Of a stretch of 64,000 bases of DNA, positions 34,840 to 46,604 are shown one piece after another (within the stretch, counting starts at the first letter, position 1; every line of letters starts with the position of its first letter). Source of the stretch: Isoetes taiwanensis (lineage: Eukaryota > Streptophyta > Lycopodiopsida > Isoetales > Isoetaceae); the NCBI GenBank assembly GCA_021234155.1, contig JAJEKV010000047.1, positions 6,601,071-6,665,070 of the forward strand, in the 5' to 3' direction. Made by a program: the position numbers and the translations under genes. The notes below the pieces were generated by a model, which did not search any database, was not told where the DNA came from, and saw only the letters and a program-made list of their open reading frames with translations.

Positions 34840-37800
34840 ATGGAGGAGGCAGCAGAAACTGCAGATCCTTCCGTGTCACGTAACAAGCAGCTCTCGTTGC
34901 TAGTTTCAGAAGACTCACTGCTTTGGAAAGATGAAAAATCTCCCCTTATACGCCAAGCCATATCTTTTCATGACCAGGATAATAGAACTATTTCCACTCC
35001 TCGAGCACGTCAGTTGCCTCATGCGTTTCAGGTCCAACAGGGTGCCAACTTGGTGAATACCATTCAGTTGGTGGGCTTGACATTCTTCTGTGTATGTGGG
35101 GTGAGTATTCTGCATCCATTATTTTCCCCTTCATCTCATTTTGTCTAAGATCGCGTGCTTTCAAGCTATTATTCTTGTGAGCACAAGTGTTCGTGCCAAT
35201 ATTTGTGAGTATGCAGTGTCAAAGGATGTATTTGTACAAACTTTAACTAAGATTCAGACTAACTTGTGGGTGTCTCGCCTCCTATAAAATTGGCTATTCC
35301 ATCTAGCTAAATTGCATCATTAATTTGTATTCCATGCCAATGTTGCAATGGATAAGTGGACACATGATTGAAATGAATGCATGGCATTCTGTACGAGACT
35401 TTCTATTGTGCCTTGAATGTAACTGATTTTGATTCTTTCGGCTTATATAGGGCCCATTTGGCTTTGAAGACACAATTAAAGAAGGAGGCGCAGTTCTGAT
35501 GCTTGTTGGGCTATTGTTGTTCCCATTGTTTTGGTCTGCTCCCCTTGCTTTGATGACAGTAGAGCTGTCGTCTATGATTCCAGAAAGTGGAGGGCATGTG
35601 TTGTGGGTATACAGGGCCTTTGGTCCTTTCTGGTCCTTTGTCAATGGCTTTTATGCATTCACAGGAAATGTTCTGGATAATGCGCTGTATCCAGTACTTT
35701 TTGTTGAGTATTTGTCAGCTCTTCTCTATGAGAAATCTGGTCATATCTCCACCGGATCGACCTTTGTGATAAAGATATTTGTGTTGTTTTTGGCCACAAT
35801 CTTGAATGTATTTGGCATCGGCATTGTGGGTAAGCAGTCAGGTCTTCTTTAATTTCACATTCTAACAAGTAATTTTTTTCTCCTCCATCTTGCATCTGGG
35901 ATTGGTCTTGTGCTAAAGCAGCTTAGGACATGCACTTAATTTGTCGATATTGGTACTGAAGAAGACTGTAAGAAAGTGTAGACTATAGGACATGATCTAG
36001 GGCCTGCAGTTTAACATTTAGGCTGTCCATGCTTTGAGGGGAGAGGAAATATTGCACAGGAAAGACCCTGGCTTTTACAAGCAATATTTACACCTCTTAA
36101 CTTCTGCTTCCTGGTGCCCAATCCATTTATGCTTGATTGTTGCATTGCAGATATTGCCTCCTCATAGCACTGGTCAATTTCTTACCAATTGATCGAAGCC
36201 ATCAGATCAGTTCTCTTTTATTAGCATCATTTAGAATTTCTTTCCAAAAGGAAAAGGGAGAGGAAAGAAGAAAGAATTTGTCTCTTGAACTTAGTAGCTA
36301 AAGTAAAAATTTAATGCTTAACTACCTTACAGGCTTTTTATTTATGGGCATAATGCATCATGTTTTATATTATGACAAGGTACGATGTTCCTGTTTCTAT
36401 TCGAAACTTACACATATGTTGCTTGCAGGAACTGTTGTAGTTGTTTTGGCAGTTGCTGTCCTAGCCCCATTCATTACTATGACAATATTGGGCTTGCCAC
36501 ACCTCAACTTTAAATGGGCTAATGCAAATATTCCGAGACCCATGAACTGGGGGAGATTTTTGACACTCTTGCTTTGGAATACATCAGGGTTTGTCTTCAA
36601 ACTAGTTTACCCTATCCTTTTGGTAGGGTTAACTTGGGCATATATTTTTGCTGTGGACTGAATGGAATTATAATAACTGAATGTAAAAAACGATTGTAGA
36701 CTTATGAACCGAATGCTTCATATTTTGTCTGGATCAGGCACCTCCTCTTGAGCATCTACCCTCTACTCTATGGGTCTTTTATAGACGTGGATAGATTTTT
36801 CTTTCTTTCCTTCCCTATCTCGTCCTATTCATCAAGATTGCTGAAGACAACTGTTTTGTTCCCTATTGGTAACAAATGAATGGTTTGTCGAATAAACACT
36901 AATTTTTAGCTCTTCAATACTGTTTAGTAATATATTAATAATAGGCTCTAACTAAGATACAGCCTTGACAGTTTTGATGCAGCTGGAACCTTTGCATCTG
37001 AAGTAAGGAATCCTGGCTATTCGTATCCACGAGCATTGTTCGTCTCCGTAATGCTTATTTCTGCTGCTTTCGCTCTTCCTTCTGTGATTGGAGTCAGTGT
37101 CCTTCCAAACTATGCATTATGGAGAAATGGGACTTTTACGTTGGCAGCAAAACTTATAGGTGGAAATTCCTTAAAAGTAATACTCTAATCTCCATATGCT
37201 AAAATGCATGTCTTATTATCGTTGTCATTAGCAGTAATAATGTGTTCTTTCCAGGTGTGCATGGGGCTTTCAGAAACTCTTGGCGCATTGGGTTTGCTGT
37301 TAACACGACTTTGTACGAGCTCCCGTATCATGTATGGGATGGCTGTTGTTGAACAGGTAATCAAGTCATCATTGACCAACAATAGTAATAGTCAAGACTT
37401 GCTTTTGGCACTAGTTCTGCCATTTGGCACAATAGCGAAATGGTCTGTGGAAATTGAAATAATCAGCCATTTGTTGGTTCTAATAGCATCTTAGAATTTG
37501 ATATTGGTGCATCTTATTGTTGACAAAGATAAAGCTAGTTGCATAATACTACATTTCCTTTTCTAAGGAATTAGCTACTATGTGGAAACACAGCAAGCAG
37601 CATGACAGGCCCTTGGGAGAAGTGCATTTTACTTCTTATCTATACATATATATGAATGGGCATGTTCTAATTCCGAGCCAACATTTCAGTCCACAAATTA
37701 TCCCCCCTTCCATAAAGTATGAACATAGCCATTAGGGAGCTTGTAAAGTGATCTTTAAGGAAACAGAGAATCTTAAGATTGGAAACACAAGAAGCTTAAA

Positions 37801-38785
37801 TGCCAAGGGAGCTGCACGTCCAATCTAAGCATACATTCTTTGATCTTAGAAAAATCTCAACTCTTATTGTGGCTTCTTCTGCTTTATTTGGCAATTCTAA
37901 CAAGTATTGTCTAGCAGGTACCATCAGTATTCTCATGGCTCCATCCTCGGTTTCGAACCCCATGGCCAGCTATATTGTTGACATCCACATGCACTGTTTT
38001 GGTTATTGGATTCAGTGCATATTCTCTTGCAGAGGTGAGTCCAAGTACTTTCTGAGAGGAACTGTGGAGGTTTTAGAGGGCCTGACTCATGTGGAAAACT
38101 TTTTAGGCAGATATGTTGTTCTACGCACTTTCTACGGTAATTAAATTCAGCGCCTTGGTACAGCTGCGCTTCACAGAGCCTGATGCATTCCGTCCTTTTC
38201 GAATCCCGTTTGATCGTAAAGTCCTTGCAGGTCATGCCTTCCAACTTTGGAATTGGATCCATAAAATCTAAGATTATTCTCACAATCTGAGAAGTGTATT
38301 CTTGATCTTGCATGCTACAGTCTTAACAGCCATTCCAATTGGCGTATGTACAACCATGATTTATTTTGCGTCGGATCGCTCTCAAATTATCGTACTCATT
38401 GGTATGTCAAGCTGAAATTGATTTTTGTATGATACGAGGATAACTGATATAAGTTTTTTGTCTGGGTTACCATTTGCTCTCGAATGTGGGACAATAATCC
38501 GTCACCAAAGTATGTTTTTCAGGTAGTCTAGTTGCGGTCTTCGGTTACATGGCGAAGGAATTCGTTACTCAGTTTGGCATGGAGACTGGAGAAGCTGTTC
38601 AAAGGCGGATGGCTAGGGTTCAAGCTAACATTGGTAAGATGCAACATGGGGTGCATAGTGAACAAATGTTCGGGGCCAGCTACGCATTTTCTGGCAATCG
38701 TACCCCGTATATCGGACTAGTACGGGATGGAATTTCCACATCAAAGACGTGGCTAAAACATAAAATCCTTAGGAGACCATACTAG
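34840..38785 (+). CDS. APC-superfamily amino acid/polyamine transporter (PUT/LAT-like), 9 exons
   Basis: Exons: 34840-35100, 35451-35829, 36429-36588, 36972-37176, 37255-37356, 37918-38034, 38107-38230, 38321-38401, 38523-38785. All introns begin GT and end AG; the phases agree, and the spliced length is 1692 nt (563 residues). An in-frame TGA lies nine bases before the ATG. The hydrophilic N-terminus (about 70 residues) is followed by the APC core: VCGGPFGFEDTIKEGGA (first-helix GGPFG motif), PESGGHVLWVYRAFGPFW, NVLDNALYPVLF, WNTSGFDAAGTFASEVRNPG (spanning exons 3-4), SRIMYGMAVVEQVPSVFSWL, RFRTPWPAILL and FRPFRIPF. These match plant polyamine-uptake/L-type amino acid permeases, H+-coupled carriers with 12 membrane helices at plasma or internal membranes. 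Substrate cannot be read from sequence. The two weakest sites are the intron 3 donor (GTTTGT) and intron 7 donor (GTCATG). The C-terminal tail is about 70 residues and basic. Confidence 0.9.
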
Positions 38786-39889
38786 ACAAACCTTAAAAAG
38801 GGTTTTTTTAAGAATGGTTGTAAAGTGTAAGTTAGGGAGACATGCATGTTATAGAACAGCGTAAGCGGGATTCTGGGTTAATCATTTGTGTAGAAGTAGT
38901 TATCATCGTGTTATCGTGTTCACATCAGGTGCATACAAGGTAGGTTTCCTCCTGAATTTAAGTCCATAGGAAATTTATCAAGGTCTTGACTGCTGCAAAT
39001 ATTTTTTATTTTTTTTGGTTTCAAACCTATGGGTTTAAACCTGTTATTAACGTCCAACAGTATTGAGATTGGGAATTCCGTTGTTTAGGTGAAATTGCAA
39101 GCATAAGTATATATGTGCATGCACTATGGTTGTCAGATAGCATGTTACTATTGTTCTAATTCGGTGAGTGCTTCTTTCTCAACTGCACGATAAACAATAG
39201 GGCATGACATATAGCTATACCCTCCAAAATAACTTATGGGGCAATAAATTTCAATAATAGATAGATACATACGTACATATAGACATACATGCATATATGC
39301 ACACATATAATATTAATGTCCACATAGAATACAAAGAAACTATGAAACAATAAGAACACGATGAAACCCACAACAAAACTCCGCTATAGTATATGAATGG
39401 GGGGGAGATATGATAGTTAAGGTGTCGTAGCAAAACAAAACAAAACAAGAACAAAATCCCTCAAAAGATAAGACTTTACATAACCAGTCTAAGGACCAAA
39501 AGATCGATGATCTTGAATTATAGCCATGCCTCCACAATAAACTGCCAATTTTTTTTTGTTGTCTTGCTTCTCTCATCTTGCTTAGCTCTTGTCCTCGTTT
39601 ATAGAGCTGAAACAGAGCGAGATCTTCTTATATTGAAAAATAGTACCCTGTAAGTGACTACCATGCCACAGAACATGTAACCGAGAAAATATTTCTCTAA
39701 AGTACACCATCTGGTTGGAATAATGACATTCCAAGTATGACGTAGAATATGCCTTGGCAAAGACATGATACAAATGAAATAGATGGCAACTATCATCTCA
39801 ACTAGTGGATAAGTATTTCTACCTAGAATATGGCCTTGGTATTAAAGATGCTTAACAAATAGCTCGACTCCTCAATCTGCATTAGTTCA
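38786..39889. other. Transporter 3' flank and intergenic
   Basis: It probably starts with the transporter 3' UTR; a possible AATAAA is at about 39244, but no poly(A) site can be fixed. A (CATA)n-like tract (acatacatgcatatatgcac) lies at 39265-39310. No further gene was recognised. Confidence 0.35.
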
Positions 39890-40209
39890 CTCTGTAGCTC
39901 CAGTATTGGCTACGATTATTACAGTAGATGTCCCTGACTCAGTGGCATTGAGACACCAGGGAGCAGATCAAGTTGCTGTTAATGATTCTATGGATGTGGA
40001 AGTTCGACCTGGTTAAAGTAACTTTTCTATAAATATGATTATATATAGGAGAGGAAAATAGTGTGAATTGTATTATACTGTCATGCTTAGACGGGTGGCC
40101 CTGCTCAGTTGGATCTAATTGTCTACTGGGTTTTTTATTTTTGTCTCTGCATTGTATTATGTATTATGATGGAGTGTTATTAATAAAGTCTGATGTCCTT
40201 AAAAAAAAA
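39890..40209 (+). mobile_element. LINE 3' end, plus strand
   Basis: An open frame ending at about 40016 (VDVPDSVALRHQGADQVAV…RPG stop) is followed by a ~170-bp 3' region with AATAAA at 40182-40187 and an A-run at 40201-40209. The layout fits the 3' end of a LINE or a processed transcript. Only the end is present; its 5' border is not visible. Confidence 0.45.
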
Positions 40210-41497
40210 GGGATGCTTAACAAATTCAAAGTTATAACAAAAGGTAGATTGTTTGGGTTTTGGACTTTTTGTTTTTATAAGGTAAGGAAAAAAAGTTGTT
40301 TTTCATTTATATTCCGAAACGGTTCAAAAAAGACTGATAAGATGAAATAGAGTTTAGTATTTTGAATCTAGAACATCATGCTTAGACTTCTCGCTGGCAC
40401 AAATTTACTAGCAAAGATGTCATGAATTTGGAACAAAAAGCTTCACATGTATGGGTTTACTGGTGTCTGAAATTTGATGATGCAGTAGTTTATAGATGGA
40501 TGCACCATCTTTAAACTACAGATACACCATTTCTAAGGGGTTGCTGCTAAGCTTGTTGCATTTACACGTTTGCCATCTAGCTTTTCAATTGAGCTTCTTA
40601 TCTCAACATTTGGATACCTGAGATTGCAAGATGAAGAATCACCCAAAACATCTCCTAGTTTAGGAACATCAATACTACTCCCCTTCCTCTTCCAAAATGC
40701 CTGCATATGTCATCATCAAAAACCAAATTTAATCTAAATACACATCATAGTGATAAGTGATGCTTGTATAACAACTTCTTCAAATATTTTTCTTAATATG
40801 GAGGCTAGGGATGCCATCCATGTGAACTTGCTCACAGACCTGCCAGCTGAAAATTGCATCAAGACTGGTAGAAACAATGATTATTATTTGATATGCAAAA
40901 ATGGAGTATACTTGAAAGAATTGCTTAACGTTTTGATTTCATTACCACATTTTCCTTATAACTTCCAAGTAGGTTGCGCAAAAATTCCCAAAACCCAAGC
41001 TCCAAACTTGCCAAAAGAACGCATTCATATGTTCCTACTGTTATCTTTTAGACTACCTACTGTTATCTTTTAGACTACATCAAACTTGTTAAGATTTTGC
41101 ATACATCCAGAAGGCCATTTCTAAGGGACAAAAGATTGCTGCCATAAATTTTGCTGGCGAAAATGCAACGATCTCATGAAGTTGCTACATTGTGGTTACA
41201 CAACATTTTGGTCCAACCATATTTCCTTGCTATTGCTACGACGGCTTGTAACCTAAAAGAAAGCCATACAAAAAGATCATACAGGAAAAAAATAGCTAGT
41301 TGTGCTGGGTTTGGTTTTCTTTGCTGGACTTCTTGTTGTGCTGAATGTACTTTGGCTGGGCAGGATTCACTTGCTATTGTTTCGAATGTGTTTTGAGGGG
41401 GCAAGATTCTTGCCCAGAACACAAAAGTTGGGATCATAATTATTTGGAATGGGAACTTTTCAAGAACTTGGATGGGAACGGGAACGACCAATATTCA
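40210..41497. other. Intergenic stretch with one exon-like block
   Basis: On the minus strand at 40700-40538 an open block follows a catatgcag acceptor and reads AFWKRKGSSIDVPKLGDV … YPNVEIRSSIEKLDG. It looks like coding DNA but is isolated and matches no family I can name. A short direct repeat (gttatcttttagactac) lies at about 41040-41078. Otherwise nothing is recognised. Confidence 0.25.
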
Positions 41498-41986
41498 CAA
41501 CCATTGATATTAACAACCAACACATAACTACCATTGACATTAATTAACACAACCATTGGGTCCAACACATTTAAATTAAAATCCCCCTTAAACCCCCTTA
41601 AACCCCCTTTGGTTTGGGTGCATATTCACACGGGGGTGACTCCGGGCAACGAGAGCTGTTGGATAGGCATATTCACCCCTTATTCCTTAATCTACACCGT
41701 ACGTAAAGTTCCTCATTTGTGGGGTATGCAAGTACAAAAATTGTTATACTGTATAACAAGATTCGCAAAATACTATAATATTTCAAGCGGAATACTATAT
41801 GGTGTTGATTTCTACGTGCAAAATACAATTATGAGGGCTCTCGCTGCCCTACGTCACCCCCCGTGTGAATATGCACCCAAAACAAAGGGGGTTTAAGGGG
41901 GATTTTAATTTAAATGTGTTGGACCCAATGGTTGTGTTAATTAATGTCAATGGTAGTTATGTGTTGATTGTTAATATCAATGGTTG
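41498..41986. mobile_element. Fold-back (long-TIR) element
   Basis: Left arm about 41498-41656 is the reverse complement of right arm about 41835-41986, with only scattered mismatches. Examples are attaacacaaccattgggtc and its complement, and gtgcatattcacacgggg and its complement. The centre is about 180 bp and AT-rich. A relative lies at 48830-49112. There is no coding capacity, so this is a MITE or fold-back element mobilised in trans. The outermost bases and any target duplication are blurred by ttatgtgttggtt repeats on the right. Confidence 0.85.
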
Positions 41987-42519
41987 TTATGTGTTGGTTG
42001 TTATGTGTTGGGGGATTTAATTTTTATATGTTAGATGTTAATGGTTTGTGTTGCAAAAAAATTCGGGGCCTTAGGGACGTCACCCCCCCCCTCCCTGGTG
42101 TGACAAAAATTTTAGAATTCAAACCAGAAAAAAACTAGAATTCATTTGAGGCTTTCATCACCTGTATCTTTTGAATTTGATCACAATAAAACAAATAGAA
42201 CATAAGTAAAAGTTACCATAAAGATAGAGCAGATTGATCCCATTATTCTGAAAGTCATAAAGTTTGCAACACCCATACACAAACATTTTTCAACTGGAAT
42301 TTAACAATGACCTTTGGCCTCCATGGATTCTTGTGGTGAGAAACCAAAGTGGGAAACTTTTCTGCTTGTTAGCACAAGGATCTAGAAGCCTTGGAATTTG
42401 CTTAATAACTGCCTCAAAATCTAAAAATGCATGGTAATTTTTTGCAAGCTTCATTCGGAATGAGCCATAAAACAATATCCAATATCGCAATCCTGTATTA
42501 ATCAGCTGGTAGGATGTGA

Positions 42520-42660
42520 AAGCCTACCAAACCCGGCCGAAAAATTGCTGTTTTAGCACAGATAACTTAACCAAACATATCCATATTATATACTATCAAA
42601 AAGATCTCGGAGAGAGCTTTTCAACGCAATAAAAATCATCTCAAACAGAGCTCTGGATCA
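42520..42660. repeat. Dispersed repeat fragment, pair 2
   Basis: This is the counterpart of 30836-30960, sharing the ccggcc.aaaaa, atcaaaaaga and gcttttcaacgca blocks in the same order and orientation. It continues with gagctctggatcaaaagttatgataag, a phrase typical of degenerate LTR-type sequence. Confidence 0.6.
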
Positions 42661-42717
42661 AAAGTTATGATAAGAAATGTGTTGCCGGCGGGGAAACTGC
42701 ATTACATGCGCCCTTCA

Positions 42718-42920
42718 AGCCCTTCATGTGCCCATTATACACCACACACACAAAAAGAGGGCTTTTGTTATGAGCCATTGGTTGTTGACCATTGAAAAAA
42801 AAGGCTAAAATCAATGGCCCTTCATGTGCCCATTATGCACCATACGCACAAAAAAGGGCTTTTGTTGTGAGCCATTGGTGTTGACCATTGAAAAAAAAAG
42901 GCTAAAATCAATGGCTCAGA
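42718..42920. repeat. Tandem duplication of ~100 bp
   Basis: Copies start at about 42721 and 42818 (cccttcatgtgcccattat). They share gggcttttgtt.tgagccattgg, gttgaccattgaaaaaaaa and ggctaaaatcaatggc. Confidence 0.92.
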
Positions 42921-42929
42921 AATGGTGCA

Positions 42930-43080
42930 CTCTAGATGTACGCATTAGTACATCCATTTGAATACATCACAAAATCATAGGAAAACCTTAGTGAAAAGCG
43001 TACAAAAACACAAAGAAAACCCCCTGTTATTATGCTACATATTCGCATTTTCTATTTTTGATGCATAAGGAACATTGTAG
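42930..43080. repeat. Inverted fragment of the ~400-bp repeat
   Basis: The block aaaccccctgttattatgctacatattcg is the reverse complement of the gaatatgtagc.aaataacaggggg block in the repeats at 1-416 and 5351-6480. The match extends only about 35-40 bp, with weaker similarity on either side. Confidence 0.55.
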
Positions 43081-43259
43081 AACACTCACAGAAAAAAAAA
43101 GCTTTGGAAGACAGAGTTACAAGCAAAAATCTGTTGAGCCACTCCGCAACAATACTATTATAACTTTTTTTTAACTTCAAATGAAAAGGATTTATAATTT
43201 TTATTTGAAGACCGTCGTATTTGATTCGATATTGCTACCGCACATGACTGGGGACGCCT

Positions 43260-45051
43260 CACGGCCCGGTGGTCGACGTAAAATGTAGTTTTAAAGTTCT
43301 AGTGAAATAGTTATAGCATAAAGAACATAAGTCATATAATAACCCAAAAATGATGCAAGCAATATAACATCCTTCTAATCCTCGTTCCGAGTAATCTTCA
43401 TCATATTGTGTTCTCCAGTTTTGAAACGTACTTGTCCTTAAATAATTCAATCGCGTGTCTTCAATCCTCGAATACATATCAACTAAATATTCTCTATATA
43501 CATCACCTAGCTTATGAACCTATTCTTATGTAATAGCCTACTTCTGTATCGTTGTAATTGCGTAAGGCCATGTTCATTATTGGGACCCCAACTGGAATGC
43601 CATGTGGAAAAGATAATGGATATTGCAAAGGCTCATATATGGAATCAAGAATATTCATCAAGGTCCGTTCCCCTTCACTTCAAACCCAAAAATCTAAAAC
43701 TCGAGATCCAACATCAGCCATATTACTAACATATGCAATTGCTATGATTTCATCGCCCACAATTAGTCCTTAAATCATTACATATGTTAAAGGCATATGC
43801 ATGCTTCCCATTCTTTGAAGATTACTATTCTATTCTATTCTAATTAGTAGCATTAAGGATTGGTCCAATGATTGCAACCCACTGAAATGGCAATCTTTGA
43901 ATGGTTGCCTCTGCATAACGTTCCCACTCATCATATATGTATCAATGTAAAGGAAGCCCTGACTGTGGTAGGACGTATTATATAGTGAGCTCGTCTAGTA
44001 ATAGTTACTGACGAAGGAAAACCTAAATCTACAAATTCACAAGTCACTCCAAGGACACTAGAACAAAATAATTTATTCTTTTTACGTGATAGCTCAGCTA
44101 AATCTTGCATATTATAAAGGGTATGCAGTGCAATATGCAATGGGGGTAAAGATGGTAATAACCATCTCCCTTTGTTGCAACAAAATCCATCATTCTCAAT
44201 ATTGAGCAATGGTATTTGGCAGCATGTACACCGTTTACGTTATGTGCACATTGTATTATTTTGACGTATCACTAAATTAATTTGGCTCGCGTGAGTTTGC
44301 CAATGGTCTAAAACTGGTAGTCCTGTTCCTTGAGTGCTATGCCCGTCATGCACGTGTGCTTGACTAGGGTCTATATATCCAGACGTTGGGTCTCAGTTTA
44401 TTATAAATGAGGAGTGGGATTGTCCTGAACATTCCCTAGCTCTTTCTCGCATTATAAGCCTATCATCTTCATGCACGCATTGACTGGATGACGCACTTGA
44501 TGGATGTACATTTGCAGCTATTATCTATGTCCTATCATCTTCATACACATGGATAACATATGGCACACTTGTCGGTTCTGCACGTGCAAGTGTTGGATCT
44601 CAGCTTATTACAGATGTCGAACGAAATTGACTTGAGCGTTGTCTAGCTCTTTCCCGCATTTTAGACCCATTTCGTGCCGATAAACTTGTGTGGCATTCTC
44701 TGTCCTCTTGCCGTACAATCTCTCTTTGATCAGCAGATAAATTGGCATATCATTCTCTTCTCCTATATCATATCCTTTCCCTATCTTCTTCTGCCAAATT
44801 TGCGTATCGCCCTCCATTTCTATGTTGCATACTCTCTCTATAACATTCATTTTCTTCTGTTTGCATGACTCCACTGTCCTTCTCTCTATCTTATTATCAT
44901 TCTAGAATAACACTGTCTTGCCCGCTCTCCAGCTCTCTCGCATCCTCTCTCTATCCTCGTCTGCTAAATTTACGTAATATTCTCTAACCATCTGTCGATG
45001 CCTTTCTCTATATCGATATACAACCATTCTATTATCATCATCATGATCCAT
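43260..45051 (-). pseudogene. Helitron RepHel remnant (N-terminal part)
   Basis: On the minus strand the order of pieces matches the N-terminal half of plant Helitron proteins. There is an Arg/Glu-rich leader (YRYRERHRQMVREYY, about 45020; DEDRERMRESW), then FCCNKGRWLLPSLPPLHIALH (44180-44120, the conserved CC-G-LPPLP box). YEPLQYPLSFPHGIPVG follows (43650-43600, the YxxLQYPLLFPxG motif), then MYSRIEDTRLNYLRTS (43477-43430, the VDMYxxIExxRLxYxR motif). The HUH endonuclease and helicase are missing; sequence similarity stops near 43255. Multiple stops and shifts make it dead. Together with the two terminal sequences at 5.3 and 62.3 kb it shows that autonomous Helitrons exist in this genome. 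Confidence 0.85.
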
Positions 45052-45839
45052 GGATTTTGATTTTACATAAACAATGCCTAAATATCTAGCATATTAACAG
45101 GGAGTTTCCTTTTGAATTTTTGTACATTTTTAATATGGTTTTGTTATGATTTATTCGTCGTTTTCGTTTGCATGTAATAAAGAGTATTTCTAGTCAGTGC
45201 ATCATTTCTTAGCCATTCATCTTAGAGAAAGGAAAAAATTTGTGGTAGAGCCTTTTTTTATTTGCATATTTTTATTTTTATTTGCTTATTGGAAAAGGAA
45301 TGGCAACTTGACCTCCATGGTTTAGGGCAAAGCAAAGATAGCAAATTTTCACAAACTGACTTTTTCTAGTGACTTTTCACATAATGAAGCCAAAAGAAAG
45401 GGGTTGGAAGTCTTTTTCCAGCGGATTTACGGATTTCATTTTGCAGGAGCTGCATATTAGGCTTCCCAGAGATACATCCATAAAGGCCTCTGATGTTTTG
45501 ATGGCATAACATAATGCAGTGGAAACTGTATTTGATGATTTTGGACAGTTTTCCAGATGCCCTAATTGCATGAAAATGAGTTGTCTTGCCTTATTAAACT
45601 TGATTCTATAATTTAGAAGATTTCTAAGTTCAAGCCCAGAATGAAGCACAAAAAATAGGTCGCATGTTCTGATTGCATGAAAATGGGCTATACCATTGGT
45701 GCCATTGTTCTGTCGGGCAGCCTATGGCCACAAACAAAAAGGGGCCTAGAGGTGGGGATCAGACATGGAAATGGAGCTGATTTATGTTGACAACGATCAA
45801 CATTACCATTATAATTAGGTAGACAAATGTGTTGATTGA
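45052..45839. other. Intergenic stretch
   Basis: No gene is recognised. It could hold the 5' end of the Helitron, but no TC-type terminus could be fixed. Confidence 0.35.
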
Positions 45840-46345
45840 GGCATTTGCCTGGTACCAACTTCAGCTTCTATAAGATTTGGCGTACCCAACGTCCACCTTT
45901 GCAAGCATTCTGGTGGCTTGTATAGGTCCAACAACACTCAAGGAGGTAAGCTTCTCATGCCAGTATTGTTGATGGTGCATTTGATTCAGGTTTAGTTTTA
46001 GGAAATGCTCTTATCAAGATGTATGCTAAGTGTGGAACTAGAAATTGCAAGCAGAATATTTGAGAAATTGCTAGATGTGATATAATTTCATCGAATGCAT
46101 GATTATAGCATATGCCCACAATAGAAGTAAAACTTACTAGCAAATGCTAGTTGAAAACATGCAGCCAGAAATATCATATACTGCTATAGTATCTGCATAT
46201 ACTGAGTTTGGCAATAGCTTAGAGGTCTTTAGACTGTTTGAAGAAATGTAGCTGCAGGGCATAGCACCAGACAAGTTTACTTTTATCACCATTCTTAGCA
46301 CATGCAGTGTTTTATCTAGTTTATTGGCAAGCTTGCCCATGTGCA
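45840..46345 (+). pseudogene. PPR pseudogene fragment
   Basis: Broken frames on the plus strand read TFASILVACIG, DSGLVLGNALIKMYAKCG, YTAIVSAYTEFGNSLEVF and LFEEM(stop)LQGIAPDKFTF, then ITILSTCS. This is the L-S-P-L order of a PLS-type PPR protein. Stops and frameshifts, and a shortened S repeat, mark it as a pseudogene of about two to three repeats. It is a different gene from the intact PPR at 23.7 kb. Confidence 0.85.
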
Positions 46346-46604
46346 CATTATTTCAGCCAAATATTACTTTGATGATGTTGTGTAAACATTTTGGATGTAG
46401 GATTGGATATCTTTGACGAGGGGCCGATAACTTGAGGTAGAATTTCTTGTCAGGCCACTCGAACCAAGTTTGCTATGGGTCACAATAATTACTGCTTGTA
46501 CAATCTTTGGAGACTAGAAATAGAGGAAGGAAGGAAGGAAGGAAGGAAGAAATTTTTAACGTCCACGGAACCCAATCGGGTTATGGGACCAGAACAAACA
46601 AAGG

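Noticed and set aside
37800-38144. Plus-strand frame starting MPRELHVQSK as transporter exon 6
   Set aside because: The exon starting at the acceptor before 37918 in another frame restores the family sequence VPSVFSWLHPRFRTPW and keeps phase; this frame does not.
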